Shown here piece after piece: positions 1-7,738 of a stretch of 28,937 bases of DNA. Location of the stretch: assembly GCA_016297415.1 (NCBI GenBank), contig JAEDGQ010000016.1:1-28937 (forward strand). The letters run 5' to 3'. The position numbers and the translations under genes were made by a program. The first letter of the stretch is position 1. Each line of letters opens with the position of its first letter. Source of the DNA: Treponema sp. Its GTDB lineage: Bacteria; Spirochaetota; Spirochaetia; Treponematales; Treponemataceae. The notes below the pieces were generated by a model. That model ran no database searches and was not told the origin of the DNA. It saw nothing but the letters and a program-made list of their open reading frames with translations.

Positions 1-266
1 TTTCTCGCGGGAGGATTGACAGGGTTCTCCGCGTAAGCATTTTTTAAACAGACAATTTACCCGATGGTTTGAATAGCTTCAGGCACCACTGTTTTAGCTG
101 GTCTTAAAAAATGCGGAGCGGAGGTTCCTGGCAACCGCACCTTTGAAAACGTACCAGTGCAATGGTCACACCTTACAGCTCCCTGCGTCATTTCAGTTCC
201 CTTGTTTAGGCTTTCTCGCGGGAGGATTGACAGGGTTCTCCGCGTAAGCATTTTTTAAACAGACAA
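1..266. repeat. Tandem duplication, 55-bp repeat arms with 211-bp period
   Basis: Positions 1-55 and 212-266 are identical (starting TTTCTCGCGGGAGG, ending AAACAGACAA). They flank a 156-bp core that contains most of a small minus-strand ORF. The repeat arm itself encodes the potential N-terminus of that ORF (ATG at 251), so the layout fits a tandem array of a small gene whose next copy runs off the left edge of the window. Only one full period is visible, so the copy number is unknown. The 156-bp spacing is too long for a CRISPR. Confidence 0.85.
57..191 (-). CDS. Small cysteine-pair hypothetical protein in a tandem repeat unit
   Basis: A 44-aa product starting MTQGAVRCDHC and ending PEAIQTIG. 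I do not recognise the family. The start at 191 is chosen because AAGGGA lies just upstream at normal spacing. An in-frame ATG at 251 would add 20 residues (MLTRRTLSIL...) encoded by the duplicated arm, but it has no Shine-Dalgarno sequence. A CxxC pair (CDHC) could bind metal. The gene is framed by two identical 55-bp arms, so it belongs to a duplicated unit. It could also be a non-coding repeat that happens to be open. Confidence 0.4.
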   Translation of the reverse strand: MTQGAVRCDHCTGTFSKVRLPGTSAPHFLRPAKTVVPEAIQTIG

Positions 267-306
267 ATACTTAGCAAGTCTGATTATCTTAAACACCCTT
301 ATTTTG

Positions 307-315
307 TGCTATAAT
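307..315 (+). promoter_or_regulatory. Extended -10 promoter of the GNAT gene
   Basis: TGCTATAAT gives a perfect TATAAT at 310-315 with the extended TGn. A start 6-7 nt downstream would fall at about 321-323, inside or at the edge of the AAGGAG ribosome-binding site at 321-326, so the 5' leader would be only about 12 nt. No good -35 box is seen, as expected for an extended -10 promoter. Confidence 0.6.
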
Positions 316-333
316 CTTTGAAGGAGATTTTTT

Positions 334-903
334 ATGAACCTTGTCCCTGCAAAGAGTTTTGACATAAATACAATCATGCAGATAGAACGGTCTGCTTTTA
401 TTCCTGCAATACAGGAAAGTCAGAAAACATTTGAAAAGCGGCTTTCGGCATTTCCAGAAGGCTTTTTGCTTTTGCAGGACTCCAGCACCGAAACTGTACT
501 GAAAAACGGTGGCGCCGTTACAGCCGGATACTTCTGCAGCGAAATCTGGAATTCTATTCCTGACGATGATAATTTTTTTGCATTGGGACACGATCCGGAA
601 AAAGTTCACAAAGTTACGGGACCTGTTCTTTACGCTTCAAGTTTTGCACTTTTTCCCGAATACAGAGGACGCCATCTGGCAAAGCCTTTTTTTGAAGAAA
701 GCCTCAAATCTGTGTGCGGTGCTTTTCCAGACCTGAAAACAGTTATTCTCCTTGTAAACGAAGAATGGCAGGGGGCAAAACACATTTACGAAAGTCTTGG
801 CTTTAAGTTTCTCCGAACAATTCCTGGATTTTTTCCAAGCCTCCACAAAGCTTCAAGCGATGGCACCCTGATGATCTGTGATGCCGCTGCGTTCAGAGAA
901 TAA
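334..903 (+). CDS. GNAT-family N-acetyltransferase
   Basis: A 189-aa protein of the size expected for a single-domain acetyltransferase of the GNAT fold, which transfers acetyl from acetyl-CoA to an amine. Motif A is visible at about residues 103-125: a strand (SSFALFPEYRG) followed by RGRHLA, matching the R/Q-x-x-G-x-A acetyl-CoA pyrophosphate loop. The motif B region (NEEWQGAKHIYESLGFK, residues 142-158) is the usual C-terminal helix-Tyr-GF signature. The start has a strong AAGGAG site. The substrate cannot be told from sequence. The gene stands alone, with its own promoter and a dense repeat block directly downstream. Confidence 0.9.
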   Translation: MNLVPAKSFDINTIMQIERSAFIPAIQESQKTFEKRLSAFPEGFLLLQDSSTETVLKNGGAVTAGYFCSEIWNSIPDDDNFFALGHDPEKVHKVTGPVLYASSFALFPEYRGRHLAKPFFEESLKSVCGAFPDLKTVILLVNEEWQGAKHIYESLGFKFLRTIPGFFPSLHKASSDGTLMICDAAAFRE

Positions 904-904
904 C

Positions 905-1045
905 CAAGCATTATGCGCACGACCTGACGCTTTGCGTTAGGGATATCTGCGTGCAAGCACGCTGCGAGATTTTACCTTGCTCGCGAAAACTCGCATTTTT
1001 GCTTCGCAAAAAACGGTAAAACTCTTTTATTTTACTGTGCGCAAA
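905..1045 (+). repeat. Hairpin-rich intergenic repeat, first module
   Basis: Starts just after the GNAT stop. The 33-bp segment at 913-945 recurs at 1046-1078 with one mismatch. Hairpins visible: CCTGACGC/GCGTTAGG with TTT loop; GCGTGC-AA-GCACGC (950-963); an outer TTTTACC/GGTAAAA stem enclosing TTTTGCTTCGCAAAA; GTGCGC-AAAAT-GCGCAC (1037-1053). No ORF with a start site was seen in 904-1231. Confidence 0.7.
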
Positions 1046-1185
1046 ATGCGCACGACCTGACGCTTTGCGTCAGGGATAGTAGCACCGGCGAAGCCGTTGT
1101 TTGTGACGGGGTTAACCGGCACAAACAATGAAGCGCTTTTGCGCGGAAGTGCGGATAGCCCGGCCACCGCAAGGTGGAGACGCCC
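1046..1185 (+). repeat. Structured repeat scaffold copy E1
   Basis: Modules in order: CCTGACGC-TTT-GCGTCAGG hairpin; CGGCGAAGCCG hairpin (1086-1096); variable stem TTGTTTGTG (1097-1105) paired with CACAAACAA (1120-1128); TGAAGCG (1129-1135), a short loop, CGCGGAAGTGCGGATAGCCCG; then CCACC-GCAA-GGTGG (1164-1177), a GNRA-type tetraloop hairpin; and terminal ACGCCC. The same module order recurs on the minus strand at 4742-4850 and, with other variable stems, at 7566-7701 and in the three R elements. Confidence 0.75.
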
Positions 1186-1216
1186 TTTTGAATTACTTCC
1201 ACATAAAACTTCCCTC

Positions 1217-1225
1217 TGCTAAAAT
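1217..1225 (+). promoter_or_regulatory. Extended -10 placed for a leaderless transcript
   Basis: TGCTAAAAT: extended TGn plus TAAAAT at 1220-1225. The expected start, 7 nt after the hexamer, is position 1232, the A of the ATG. TTCCAC at 1197-1202 is a weak -35 at 17-bp spacing. No Shine-Dalgarno sequence exists between the box and the ATG. Confidence 0.5.
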
Positions 1226-1231
1226 AATTTT

Positions 1232-2017
1232 ATGAACGAAGCACAATTTTCGATTTTTGACACTTTTAGAAAAGAACTGAAAGCTTTCTGCTCTGACTTT
1301 AACAGCCGTTTTGGTGATGAACTTGCACCTTTACAGAAAGCAGCAGCCTTAAAAGGGGGCGTACCGGAATACCCTCTTGAAACTCCTGTTGTTTATAATA
1401 CAGCACTTGATGAACTTTCAGAGCGGAGTCTGATCACAAAAATCGTAATCGGCGATAATCCCGGAAAAAACGAACAGCTTGCCCGCAATCAGAAATATCT
1501 TGTTGGTCAGGCTGGAAAACTTGCAGCAGGCTTTTTTGAAAAAAATCCTGAATTTAATACTGATTTCCGCAAAAATGTAATTATTCTAAACAAAACACCT
1601 GTTCACTCTGCAAAAACAGGCCATCTGAAAGAAATACTAAAAAAAGCCAGCCCCCAGCTTAAAGAAGCAGTTAATGCCAGTGCAGTATGGATGGCACAAA
1701 AAACTGCCCGTCTTCATCAGGAACTTTGCAGAGCCAGCCATAACACTTCCCAAGCCCCGGAACTCTGGCTTGTAGGCTATGCAGAACTAAAAGGCCGGGG
1801 ACTTTTTTTAAATTACAGGGATGCATTAAAGAAGGAATATTTGTCTGAAGATGGAAGTGCCAGAACCGAATGGAACAGAGTTTTTGTTTTTCAGCATTTT
1901 TCCATGAACCGCTTTACAATTGATCTTGGAGAGTTTATGAAAAACCAGAATATTCAAAACATAAAAGACGGCGCAGAACAATTAGGCACAATTCACAAAC
2001 TTGAGATTTTTAAATAA
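1232..2017 (+). CDS. Uracil-DNA glycosylase superfamily-like protein
   Basis: 261 aa. It resembles the uracil-DNA glycosylase fold: a water-activating type loop IGDNPGKNEQ (residues 73-82) followed by YLVGQAGK, a LNKTPVHSAKT segment (119-129), a strand LVGYAELKGRG (180-190) and a late FQHFSMNRF segment (220-228) in the place of the His-containing leucine loop. These are family-level resemblances; I cannot tell whether it excises uracil. It has no ribosome-binding site and an extended -10 that places the transcript start at the ATG, so translation is probably leaderless. An alternative label is a DUF-type UDG-like protein of unknown substrate. Confidence 0.65.
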   Translation: MNEAQFSIFDTFRKELKAFCSDFNSRFGDELAPLQKAAALKGGVPEYPLETPVVYNTALDELSERSLITKIVIGDNPGKNEQLARNQKYLVGQAGKLAAGFFEKNPEFNTDFRKNVIILNKTPVHSAKTGHLKEILKKASPQLKEAVNASAVWMAQKTARLHQELCRASHNTSQAPELWLVGYAELKGRGLFLNYRDALKKEYLSEDGSARTEWNRVFVFQHFSMNRFTIDLGEFMKNQNIQNIKDGAEQLGTIHKLEIFK

Positions 2018-2129
2018 AAAGGGCTGACCCCTTTACAATTCAGGAATCAGCCTGGTTAAAGTGTCCAATAATTGGGGAGCACTTCAACTTTTCTGTTCCC
2101 GGATGCTTTTTTATAGGCTTTACTGAAAA

Positions 2130-3221
2130 TTACTTAACAACGATTGTGTTTTTTCCTGCAGCCTTTGCTTCATAAATTGCTTCATCGGCCCGCTTCATAA
2201 GGGAGTGGTAAGTTTCACCTATGCCCTTACAGTTGGAAATTCCGACACTGATTGTTACTTTGTCTTTTCCGCCAGGCACAGCTATATCATTCTCAAGATG
2301 CATCTGAAGACTCTTAGTTCTGAACAGAGCCACATCTGTATCGTTTGTAGACGGAATGAAAACGAAAAATTCATCACCACCAAAACGACCCAGCAAATCT
2401 GAACGACGGAAAGAGTTGTTCATACTGCGTCCCAGTGTCTGAAGAACAAGATCTCCAAAGTCGTGGCCGTACTTGTCGTTGAAATGCTTAAAGTTATCAA
2501 CGTCGATCATAATAAAAATCCCACGGCTTGAGTCAATTGTCAGAAGACGGTCAATTTCCCTCAAAAAAGCTGCCTTTGAAAGAACGCCTGTCATTATATC
2601 TGTATCACGCTCAGTTTCTACAATTTTAATAACCTTAAGCTGCTGGATTCTCAGTCTTGTAAAATGTCTTGAACAGATTATTGAAAGAAAACAAAAACTC
2701 AGGGCATTGCTGAGGTCATTAAAAAAGATTTCCCGGCTTTTTAATTTGTAGCTGAAAAAAAGAAAAATGCCGCAGCTTATAAAATTAAATAGCGCATTAC
2801 GCCATGGTCTGTCTATAAAAAAAAGGGGAATTACAAAAAGAAGAACAATGTAAGAAGTTGCAGGATGATTTACCTGTGTAATTATTCCGATTGTTATTCC
2901 AAAACTGTGAACAATAACTGCAAAAATATAAACCAGAACTGTTACGGCAGACGGAAAAAATTTTACGATTGCAGGTGAAATCAGATAAAGGAACAGAACA
3001 ACTGCAAAATTGATTCCATACAGAAGTTGATTACGAAGGACAATATGGGAGTGATTTAAGAACGAAATTCCAAAGAGAGCTCCAAACAAAACAGTACAAA
3101 GAAGGGTCATGGTCCTAAGGGTCCTGTAATTACCGTTTCTAATAGCAGGTCTTAATTCGAGGTAATCGTTCAGATTAAACGAAATTTTTGAAAGCGTTTG
3201 TTTAAAAAATTCCATCAGCAT
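2130..3221 (-). CDS. Membrane-anchored diguanylate cyclase (GGDEF)
   Basis: 363 aa. Residues about 38-185 form around six hydrophobic segments, a membrane sensor module I cannot name. A short linker leads to a C-terminal GGDEF domain from about residue 205. The active-site motif is intact (RFGGDEFFVF, GGDEF at 281-285), and RRSD at 272-275 sits exactly five residues upstream, the product-inhibition I-site, so the enzyme probably makes c-di-GMP with feedback control. The FNDKYGHDFGD segment (247-257) is the usual metal/substrate loop. The start at 3221 or the ATG two codons later (3215) are both possible; neither has a good ribosome-binding site. A TATAAT-like box lies on the minus strand at 3278-3273. 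Confidence 0.92.
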   Translation of the reverse strand: MLMEFFKQTLSKISFNLNDYLELRPAIRNGNYRTLRTMTLLCTVLFGALFGISFLNHSHIVLRNQLLYGINFAVVLFLYLISPAIVKFFPSAVTVLVYIFAVIVHSFGITIGIITQVNHPATSYIVLLFVIPLFFIDRPWRNALFNFISCGIFLFFSYKLKSREIFFNDLSNALSFCFLSIICSRHFTRLRIQQLKVIKIVETERDTDIMTGVLSKAAFLREIDRLLTIDSSRGIFIMIDVDNFKHFNDKYGHDFGDLVLQTLGRSMNNSFRRSDLLGRFGGDEFFVFIPSTNDTDVALFRTKSLQMHLENDIAVPGGKDKVTISVGISNCKGIGETYHSLMKRADEAIYEAKAAGKNTIVVK

Positions 3222-3299
3222 AAGTTTAATTAAAAAATCTGCCAGTTTCCATAAATTCGCCCATAATCTCTTATTATATTTTAATTTAGTGTGGTCGCC

Positions 3300-4700
3300 T
3301 TATTTCAAAATCGTAATTTCTACTCGTCTGTTCTCAGCTCTTCCTTCTTCCCTGTCATTAGAAGCAATACTTCTGTTTCCACCCCAGCCACGGCAGATAA
3401 AGGCACCTGCATCAACACCACGGGCAGCCAGTTCTTCTGCAATTCTTCTGGCACGCTGTTCCGAAAGCTTTTGTTCTCCCGCCGGACGACCTGTACTTGC
3501 AGTATGACCTTCTACAAGGAACTGACCTTTGGGAACCATTTTCAGAACATCAGCAATACTGTCCAGACGCTCTTTTTCCGACGGCAGAATCTCAGCACTG
3601 TCAGGTGCAAACTTAATGTCCCTTATACTCAGTCTAAGACCTGCCGGAGTTTCTTCCGTTACAATTTTTGAGGCTCCGCCCTTTACAGACTGACCAGCCC
3701 CGGAACCACTTCCGGATGAACGGCTTCCTGCATCAGAAACCACACCTCCGTTCCAGCAGCCGCTTCCCTTCCAGTCACTTCCGGCACCCTGTCCGGCTTC
3801 TGCTCCAGTTCCAGTTTTTCCTGTGCCATCGTCCAGCTTAGCCACAGCCATTTTAATCCGTTCAGAATCAAAGGCAGGTGGAAATTCAGTAAACAAAGTT
3901 ATAGTTCCCTTAAAATTAACCTGAGAACCGTCAGTGTAAACAAAAGTTTCATCAACCTGATCCACAACAAGAACAGGTTCACCAGTTTTTTTAAGGACTA
4001 TAATATCTGCTTTGTGACCCCCAAAAGCTTTTACAAGACTTCCGTCTCCAAGAGGATCCATTACACTTCCACCGTAAACAGTCTGCCAGATAGCCTTAAT
4101 TCTATAAACTTCTTTTTCCCTGTAAATTTCTTCTCCGCTAAAGGTATAAGCCACCAGCATAGGCATTTTAGTGAACACCCCTTTATTCAGCGGATCAACA
4201 CTTCTCTCAGCTTCGCTTTTCCAGCTGTCCCCCGGATTTACTTTTTCAGATGTATAAGCCGGAAAACTTCTGAAGCTGGGATACCCGTTGTCTTTATACA
4301 TTGTCAGCCGTCCCAATGGAGAAATATGAAACATAGACTGAATTGAATCATGCACACCTGCCGAAGCAGCCTGATTGTTTCTTAAAGTTTCTTCCATTAC
4401 ATAAAAACTTCCGTCATACCACTGGTCTTTTTCATAAACAGAACCTTTTGCCAGAAATTTTCTTGAAGGTGCCGTACCTGGACTTATAAAGGACCTTACT
4501 TCCCTGCTTGTAAGTCCTACATATTTTCCGTTTACATACCGCCGTAAGTTAGTTCTTTCTACCAGCGAATAGCCTCTGTTCCCGCTGTATTTAAGTTCCA
4601 CCGGCGCATTCTGAGCCTGCACAAAAAAAGTACTTCCAGCAAACAGAACAGCAGCCGCAAATTTTAAAATATTTTTACGAACTAAAATTATCTTTTTCAT
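3300..4700 (-). CDS. OmpA-domain envelope lipoprotein-like/outer-membrane protein
   Basis: 466 aa from the ATG at 4700. An upstream extension is open but runs antisense through argC, so it is rejected. Residues 1-30 are a signal peptide (KFAAAVLFAGSTFFVQAQ, cleavage after AQA likely). Residues 31-285 are a periplasmic or barrel domain I do not recognise, with a Pro/Gly/Asp-rich beta pattern. Residues 292-345 are a Gly/Ser linker. Residues 355-466 are an OmpA C-terminal domain (IKFAPDSAEILPSEKERLD, VEGHTASTG, LSEQRARRIAEEL, then GRAENRRVEI), which binds peptidoglycan. It probably tethers the outer membrane to the wall. No Shine-Dalgarno sequence precedes the ATG; GATAAT ends 6 nt before it, suggesting a leaderless mRNA. 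Confidence 0.85.
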   Translation of the reverse strand: MKKIILVRKNILKFAAAVLFAGSTFFVQAQNAPVELKYSGNRGYSLVERTNLRRYVNGKYVGLTSREVRSFISPGTAPSRKFLAKGSVYEKDQWYDGSFYVMEETLRNNQAASAGVHDSIQSMFHISPLGRLTMYKDNGYPSFRSFPAYTSEKVNPGDSWKSEAERSVDPLNKGVFTKMPMLVAYTFSGEEIYREKEVYRIKAIWQTVYGGSVMDPLGDGSLVKAFGGHKADIIVLKKTGEPVLVVDQVDETFVYTDGSQVNFKGTITLFTEFPPAFDSERIKMAVAKLDDGTGKTGTGAEAGQGAGSDWKGSGCWNGGVVSDAGSRSSGSGSGAGQSVKGGASKIVTEETPAGLRLSIRDIKFAPDSAEILPSEKERLDSIADVLKMVPKGQFLVEGHTASTGRPAGEQKLSEQRARRIAEELAARGVDAGAFICRGWGGNRSIASNDREEGRAENRRVEITILK

Positions 4701-4706
4701 AGTGTA

Positions 4707-4712
4707 ATTATC
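4707..4712 (-). promoter_or_regulatory. -10 box 6 nt before the OmpA-protein ATG
   Basis: On the minus strand GATAAT is followed by TACACT and the ATG at 4700, so a start 7 nt downstream coincides with the A of the ATG. No extended TG and no convincing -35 are seen, so this is weaker than the similar boxes at 1217 and 7723. A second A/T-rich candidate (TATAAA) lies further upstream. Confidence 0.35.
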
Positions 4713-4741
4713 GGCTAAAAAGTTTATATTTTTATTAGAAT

Positions 4742-4850
4742 GGGCGTTCCCCGCTGGCACGGGTCGGGTCATCCGCACTTCCGCTGCCGCTTCATTGTTT
4801 GCAGCCCTGCCGCAAACAACGGCTTCGCCGGTGCTACTACCCCTAACGCT
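4742..4850 (-). repeat. Structured repeat scaffold copy E2 (reverse orientation)
   Basis: Read on the minus strand: GCGTTAGGGGTAGTAGCACC, CGGCGAAGCCG, variable stem TTGTTTGC/GCAAACAA (pairing 4795-4802 with 4812-4819), TGAAGCG, GCAG loop, CGGAAGTGCGGAT, GACCCG, 3' segment, ACGCCC. It shares flanking constant parts with E1 but has a different stem tip and a different 3' hairpin. It fills most of the gap between the divergent OmpA-protein gene and argC and ends about 20 nt before the argC start, so it would be in or next to the argC leader. Confidence 0.75.
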
Positions 4851-4869
4851 TTTTAACATGGAGAAACTT

Positions 4870-5811
4870 ATGTACAAAATTTTTATTGATGGAAAAGAAG
4901 GAACAACAGGACTTAAAATCTTCCAGCGTTTCGAAAATCGCAGGGACATAGAAATTCTCTTGATTGACGAAGACAAACGCAAAGATCCTGCAGAACGTGC
5001 AAAAATGATTAATGCTTCAGACTTTACATTCCTTTGTCTTCCAGATGCAGCTTCCATCGAAGCTGTAAGCCTTTGTACAAATCCAAAAGTACGCATTATT
5101 GACGCTTCTACAGCCCACAGAACAAATCCGGACTGGGCCTATGGATTTCCGGAACTTTCAAAAGAACACCGTGAACGCATTATTTCATCAAACAGAGTTG
5201 CAGGTCCAGGCTGTTATGCATCAGGTTTTGCTTCAGTAGTTTATCCTCTCATAAAATACGGAATCATTTCTCCAGATTATCCTGTAGTCTGCCATGCTGT
5301 TTCAGGCTATTCAGGAGCCGGCAAAAAAGGTATTGCTCAGTACGAGGATCCGGCCAGAGATAAAATGTTTGATTCTCCACGGCTTTATGCTTTAACTCAG
5401 GAACATAAACATCTTCCAGAAATGCAGAAAGTTTCCGGCCTTAATTACAAACCGATTTTTAATCCCTATGTCTGTGACTTCTTCCAGGGTATGACAGTAT
5501 CAGTGGGTATTCATACACGCCTGATGGACAAAAAAGTTACAGGCCCTGAACTTACTGAAATTTTCAAGGAACACTACAATTCAAGCCGTTTTGTAAAATG
5601 TGCAGATTTTATGGGTACCGATGTTCTTTCAGATGCATTTATACCAGCAAATACTCTGGCAGGCACAAACAATATGCAGATTATTATTACAGGAAACGAT
5701 GACCGTCTTGTACTTACAAGCCGCTTTGATAACCTGGGAAAAGGTGCCAGCGGAGCCGCCGTTCAATGTATGAACATTATGATGGGCATTGATGAAGGAA
5801 CAGGTTTGTAA
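4870..5811 (+). CDS. argC: N-acetyl-gamma-glutamyl-phosphate reductase (type 2)
   Basis: 313 aa, the length of the short type-2 ArgC. It catalyses the NADPH-dependent reduction of N-acetylglutamyl phosphate in arginine synthesis, in the cytoplasm. The N-terminal Rossmann start IFIDGKEGTTGLKI carries the nucleotide loop. The catalytic cysteine is C115 in AGPGCYASGF. FLCLPDAAS and IIDASTAHR are typical family blocks. The start at 4870 is preferred over an upstream in-frame ATG (4858) because GGAG lies 6 nt before it. No other arg gene is present. The next gene starts 1 nt after the argC stop, so the two are probably co-transcribed although functionally unrelated. Confidence 0.93.
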   Translation: MYKIFIDGKEGTTGLKIFQRFENRRDIEILLIDEDKRKDPAERAKMINASDFTFLCLPDAASIEAVSLCTNPKVRIIDASTAHRTNPDWAYGFPELSKEHRERIISSNRVAGPGCYASGFASVVYPLIKYGIISPDYPVVCHAVSGYSGAGKKGIAQYEDPARDKMFDSPRLYALTQEHKHLPEMQKVSGLNYKPIFNPYVCDFFQGMTVSVGIHTRLMDKKVTGPELTEIFKEHYNSSRFVKCADFMGTDVLSDAFIPANTLAGTNNMQIIITGNDDRLVLTSRFDNLGKGASGAAVQCMNIMMGIDEGTGL

Positions 5812-5812
5812 A

Positions 5813-7540
5813 ATGAAAAAATTACTTTTAGTTTTGTTTGGCCCTGCTTTTGTCTTAAATTTGTTTGCTCAAGAAGCATTAAAATCAACAGAAGAAGATT
5901 ATTATGATTTACTGACTTTAAATGGAGTTGTAGAAAGACCCACTTTAAATTATAGAACTTTAAGTGATAATAAATACAATATTCTGGATCAAGAAAAATT
6001 TGATGTTTTTCCGTGGACAGCACAGAATTTAGGACAGACAAAAAAAATATTTGACTTAAATAATCCTGATTCTAATTGGTTTATTAGAGGTTTTGATAGA
6101 TCTTTATCATACAAGTTGTATGGTCCTGAAGAATTTTTAAGTTACAATTCAAAAGCTCCTTTTGGTCAAAATGACGGTGCTTTGTGGCAAGGAAGAGGCT
6201 TGAACTCAAGTTTTACAACTGGTATCAGACTTGAAGGTTATGGTTTTGAATTAACTTTTAAACCTCAATTAACTTATTCACAAAACAAAGATTTTGAAAT
6301 TATTAAAACCTCAAATACAAGCAGAAGTGAATATGCTTATTTTTATGGAAACTGTGATGCCCCTCAAAGATTTGGTGATGACTCTTTTTCAAAGTACAGC
6401 TGGGGAGACAGTGAAGTTCGCTGGAATTACAGAACATTTACTGTTGGCTTTGGTACACAATCAATTTGGAGTGGTCCTTCTTATGAAAATGCAACAATGC
6501 TTTCAAACACAGGTGTTCCTTTTCCAAAATTCGATTTTGGTTTTAGAAAAACTGAAATTATTGTTCCATATTTGGGATGGTCTTTAGGTGAAGTAGAAAC
6601 TAGATTTTTCTATGGAAAACTTTCAGAAAGTGATTATTTTGACAATGATTCAGGTAATAATCACAATTTGCTCTCGGGATTTACAATTTCTTATGCTCCA
6701 ACATTGGATTTGTTAAAAGGTTTAACTTTGGGAGTTACAAAAATTTGTTTAAGCAAATGGGGACATAAAACTTCTCAATACATAAATCCTGGCTTTAATG
6801 GAAATACTATAAGTTCAAAAGATGATGCTGGTGAAGATCAGTTTGCGGCTTTAACTGCAGACTGGGTTTTTCCTTCTGTAGGATTTGAACTTTATGGTGA
6901 ACTTGGTTTTGATGATCTTCTTGCCAATGGTTATGAAGTTTATGAGTATCAAAGATATCCTTTTCATACAATGACTTATACAGTTGGTTTAAAAAAGTCG
7001 TTTACCATTTCTGAAAAGAGAAAATTGTATGGCGTTTTTAATTTTGAATGGAACAATACTGAAACAAGTCAAGATTATCAGATGTGGCCAGGAAGTACTT
7101 ACAATTTTGCTTTTCATCATCAGATTTCACAAGGTAAAACTAATGAAGGTCAGTGGCTTGGTTCGGGAATTGGATATGGTGGAAACAGTCAGATGCTTTC
7201 ATTTAAATTGTATTCACCACATGGTTTTGAAAAAATTGTAATTGGAAGAAATAATCCTGATAACAATTATATCTGGTCAAAAACTGTAGACCAGCCTGCA
7301 ATTAATACTGTGCAATATTTTGCTTCGTTTAAGGCAAATTTTTATGCAGGAGCTGAAACTATGTGGTATATAACTCCTTCATTGTCTGTAGATGCTTCGG
7401 TTCTTTATAATTTGATTATTAATCCAAAATATGAGCAGGCAACAGACTATACTTATAATGGGCTTCTTTATTTTAGATATGATGATAAACATTCCTGGAA
7501 TAATTACAGATTTACTTTAAAAGTAAAATACACTCTCTAA
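5813..7540 (+). CDS. Wzi-like outer-membrane beta-barrel protein
   Basis: 575 aa. Residues 1-19 are a signal peptide (KKLLLVLFGPAFVLNLFAQ). The body has alternating aromatic/polar strands of a large outer-membrane barrel. Residues 211-240 (VGFGTQSIWSGP, MLSNTGVPFPKF) match the style of the capsule-assembly Wzi family, whose signature is a tryptophan-glycine-proline turn followed by an NxxxPFP segment. It ends KVKYTL. If the match holds it would anchor or modify surface polysaccharide, but no capsule gene is nearby. The start ATG is 1 nt after the argC stop with only a weak AGG upstream, so coupling is likely. Codon use is strikingly A/T-rich in third positions compared with argC and ettA, which suggests acquisition or poor expression. 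Confidence 0.7.
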   Translation: MKKLLLVLFGPAFVLNLFAQEALKSTEEDYYDLLTLNGVVERPTLNYRTLSDNKYNILDQEKFDVFPWTAQNLGQTKKIFDLNNPDSNWFIRGFDRSLSYKLYGPEEFLSYNSKAPFGQNDGALWQGRGLNSSFTTGIRLEGYGFELTFKPQLTYSQNKDFEIIKTSNTSRSEYAYFYGNCDAPQRFGDDSFSKYSWGDSEVRWNYRTFTVGFGTQSIWSGPSYENATMLSNTGVPFPKFDFGFRKTEIIVPYLGWSLGEVETRFFYGKLSESDYFDNDSGNNHNLLSGFTISYAPTLDLLKGLTLGVTKICLSKWGHKTSQYINPGFNGNTISSKDDAGEDQFAALTADWVFPSVGFELYGELGFDDLLANGYEVYEYQRYPFHTMTYTVGLKKSFTISEKRKLYGVFNFEWNNTETSQDYQMWPGSTYNFAFHHQISQGKTNEGQWLGSGIGYGGNSQMLSFKLYSPHGFEKIVIGRNNPDNNYIWSKTVDQPAINTVQYFASFKANFYAGAETMWYITPSLSVDASVLYNLIINPKYEQATDYTYNGLLYFRYDDKHSWNNYRFTLKVKYTL

Positions 7541-7565
7541 ATATTTTTGGAACTAAAAAAGATTT

Positions 7566-7701
7566 GCGTAAGGGATTGTAAGGGCGGCGTAGCCGTAGTT
7601 TTACATAAAGCATGGGTTGAGTTTTATCGAAACCTGCTTTTTGTAAAACTATGAAGCGATAGCGGAACCCTGAAAAGCCCGACGGCAGAGCCGTTACGCC
7701 C
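7566..7701 (+). repeat. Structured repeat scaffold copy E4
   Basis: Order: AGGGATTGTAAGGG, CGGCGTAGCCG, a long variable hairpin whose base is TAGTTTTACA (7596-7605) pairing perfectly with TGTAAAACTA (7642-7651) and whose inside again pairs (AAAGCA/TGCTTT, GGTT/AACC), then TGAAGCG-ATAG-CGGAACCCTGAAAAGCC, hairpin ACGGC-AGA-GCCGT and ACGCCC. It lies between the Wzi-like gene and the ettA promoter. It shares the middle constant block with the R elements and the ACGCCC end with E1 and E2, linking both groups. Confidence 0.75.
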
Positions 7702-7722
7702 ATATAATAATATTTTGATTTC

Positions 7723-7731
7723 TGTTATAAT
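7723..7731 (+). promoter_or_regulatory. Extended -10 promoter of ettA, leaderless arrangement
   Basis: TGTTATAAT with a perfect TATAAT at 7726-7731. The ATG of ettA is at 7739, so a start 7-8 nt downstream of the hexamer is at or next to the first base of the start codon. No Shine-Dalgarno sequence is present in the T-rich spacer. Confidence 0.6.
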
Positions 7732-7738
7732 GTTTTTT

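Noticed and set aside
1..266. CRISPR-like direct repeats
   Set aside because: Repeat arms are 55 bp with a 156-bp coding-like spacer, and only two copies are seen.
2018..2129. Terminator between the UDG-like and diguanylate cyclase genes
   Set aside because: GGCTGA/TCAGCC and AAGTG/CACTT pairs exist but stems are short and lack a T tract.
4701..5096. N-terminal extension of the OmpA-domain ORF to 598 aa
   Set aside because: It runs antisense through argC and repeat E2; the signal peptide at 4700 marks the real start.
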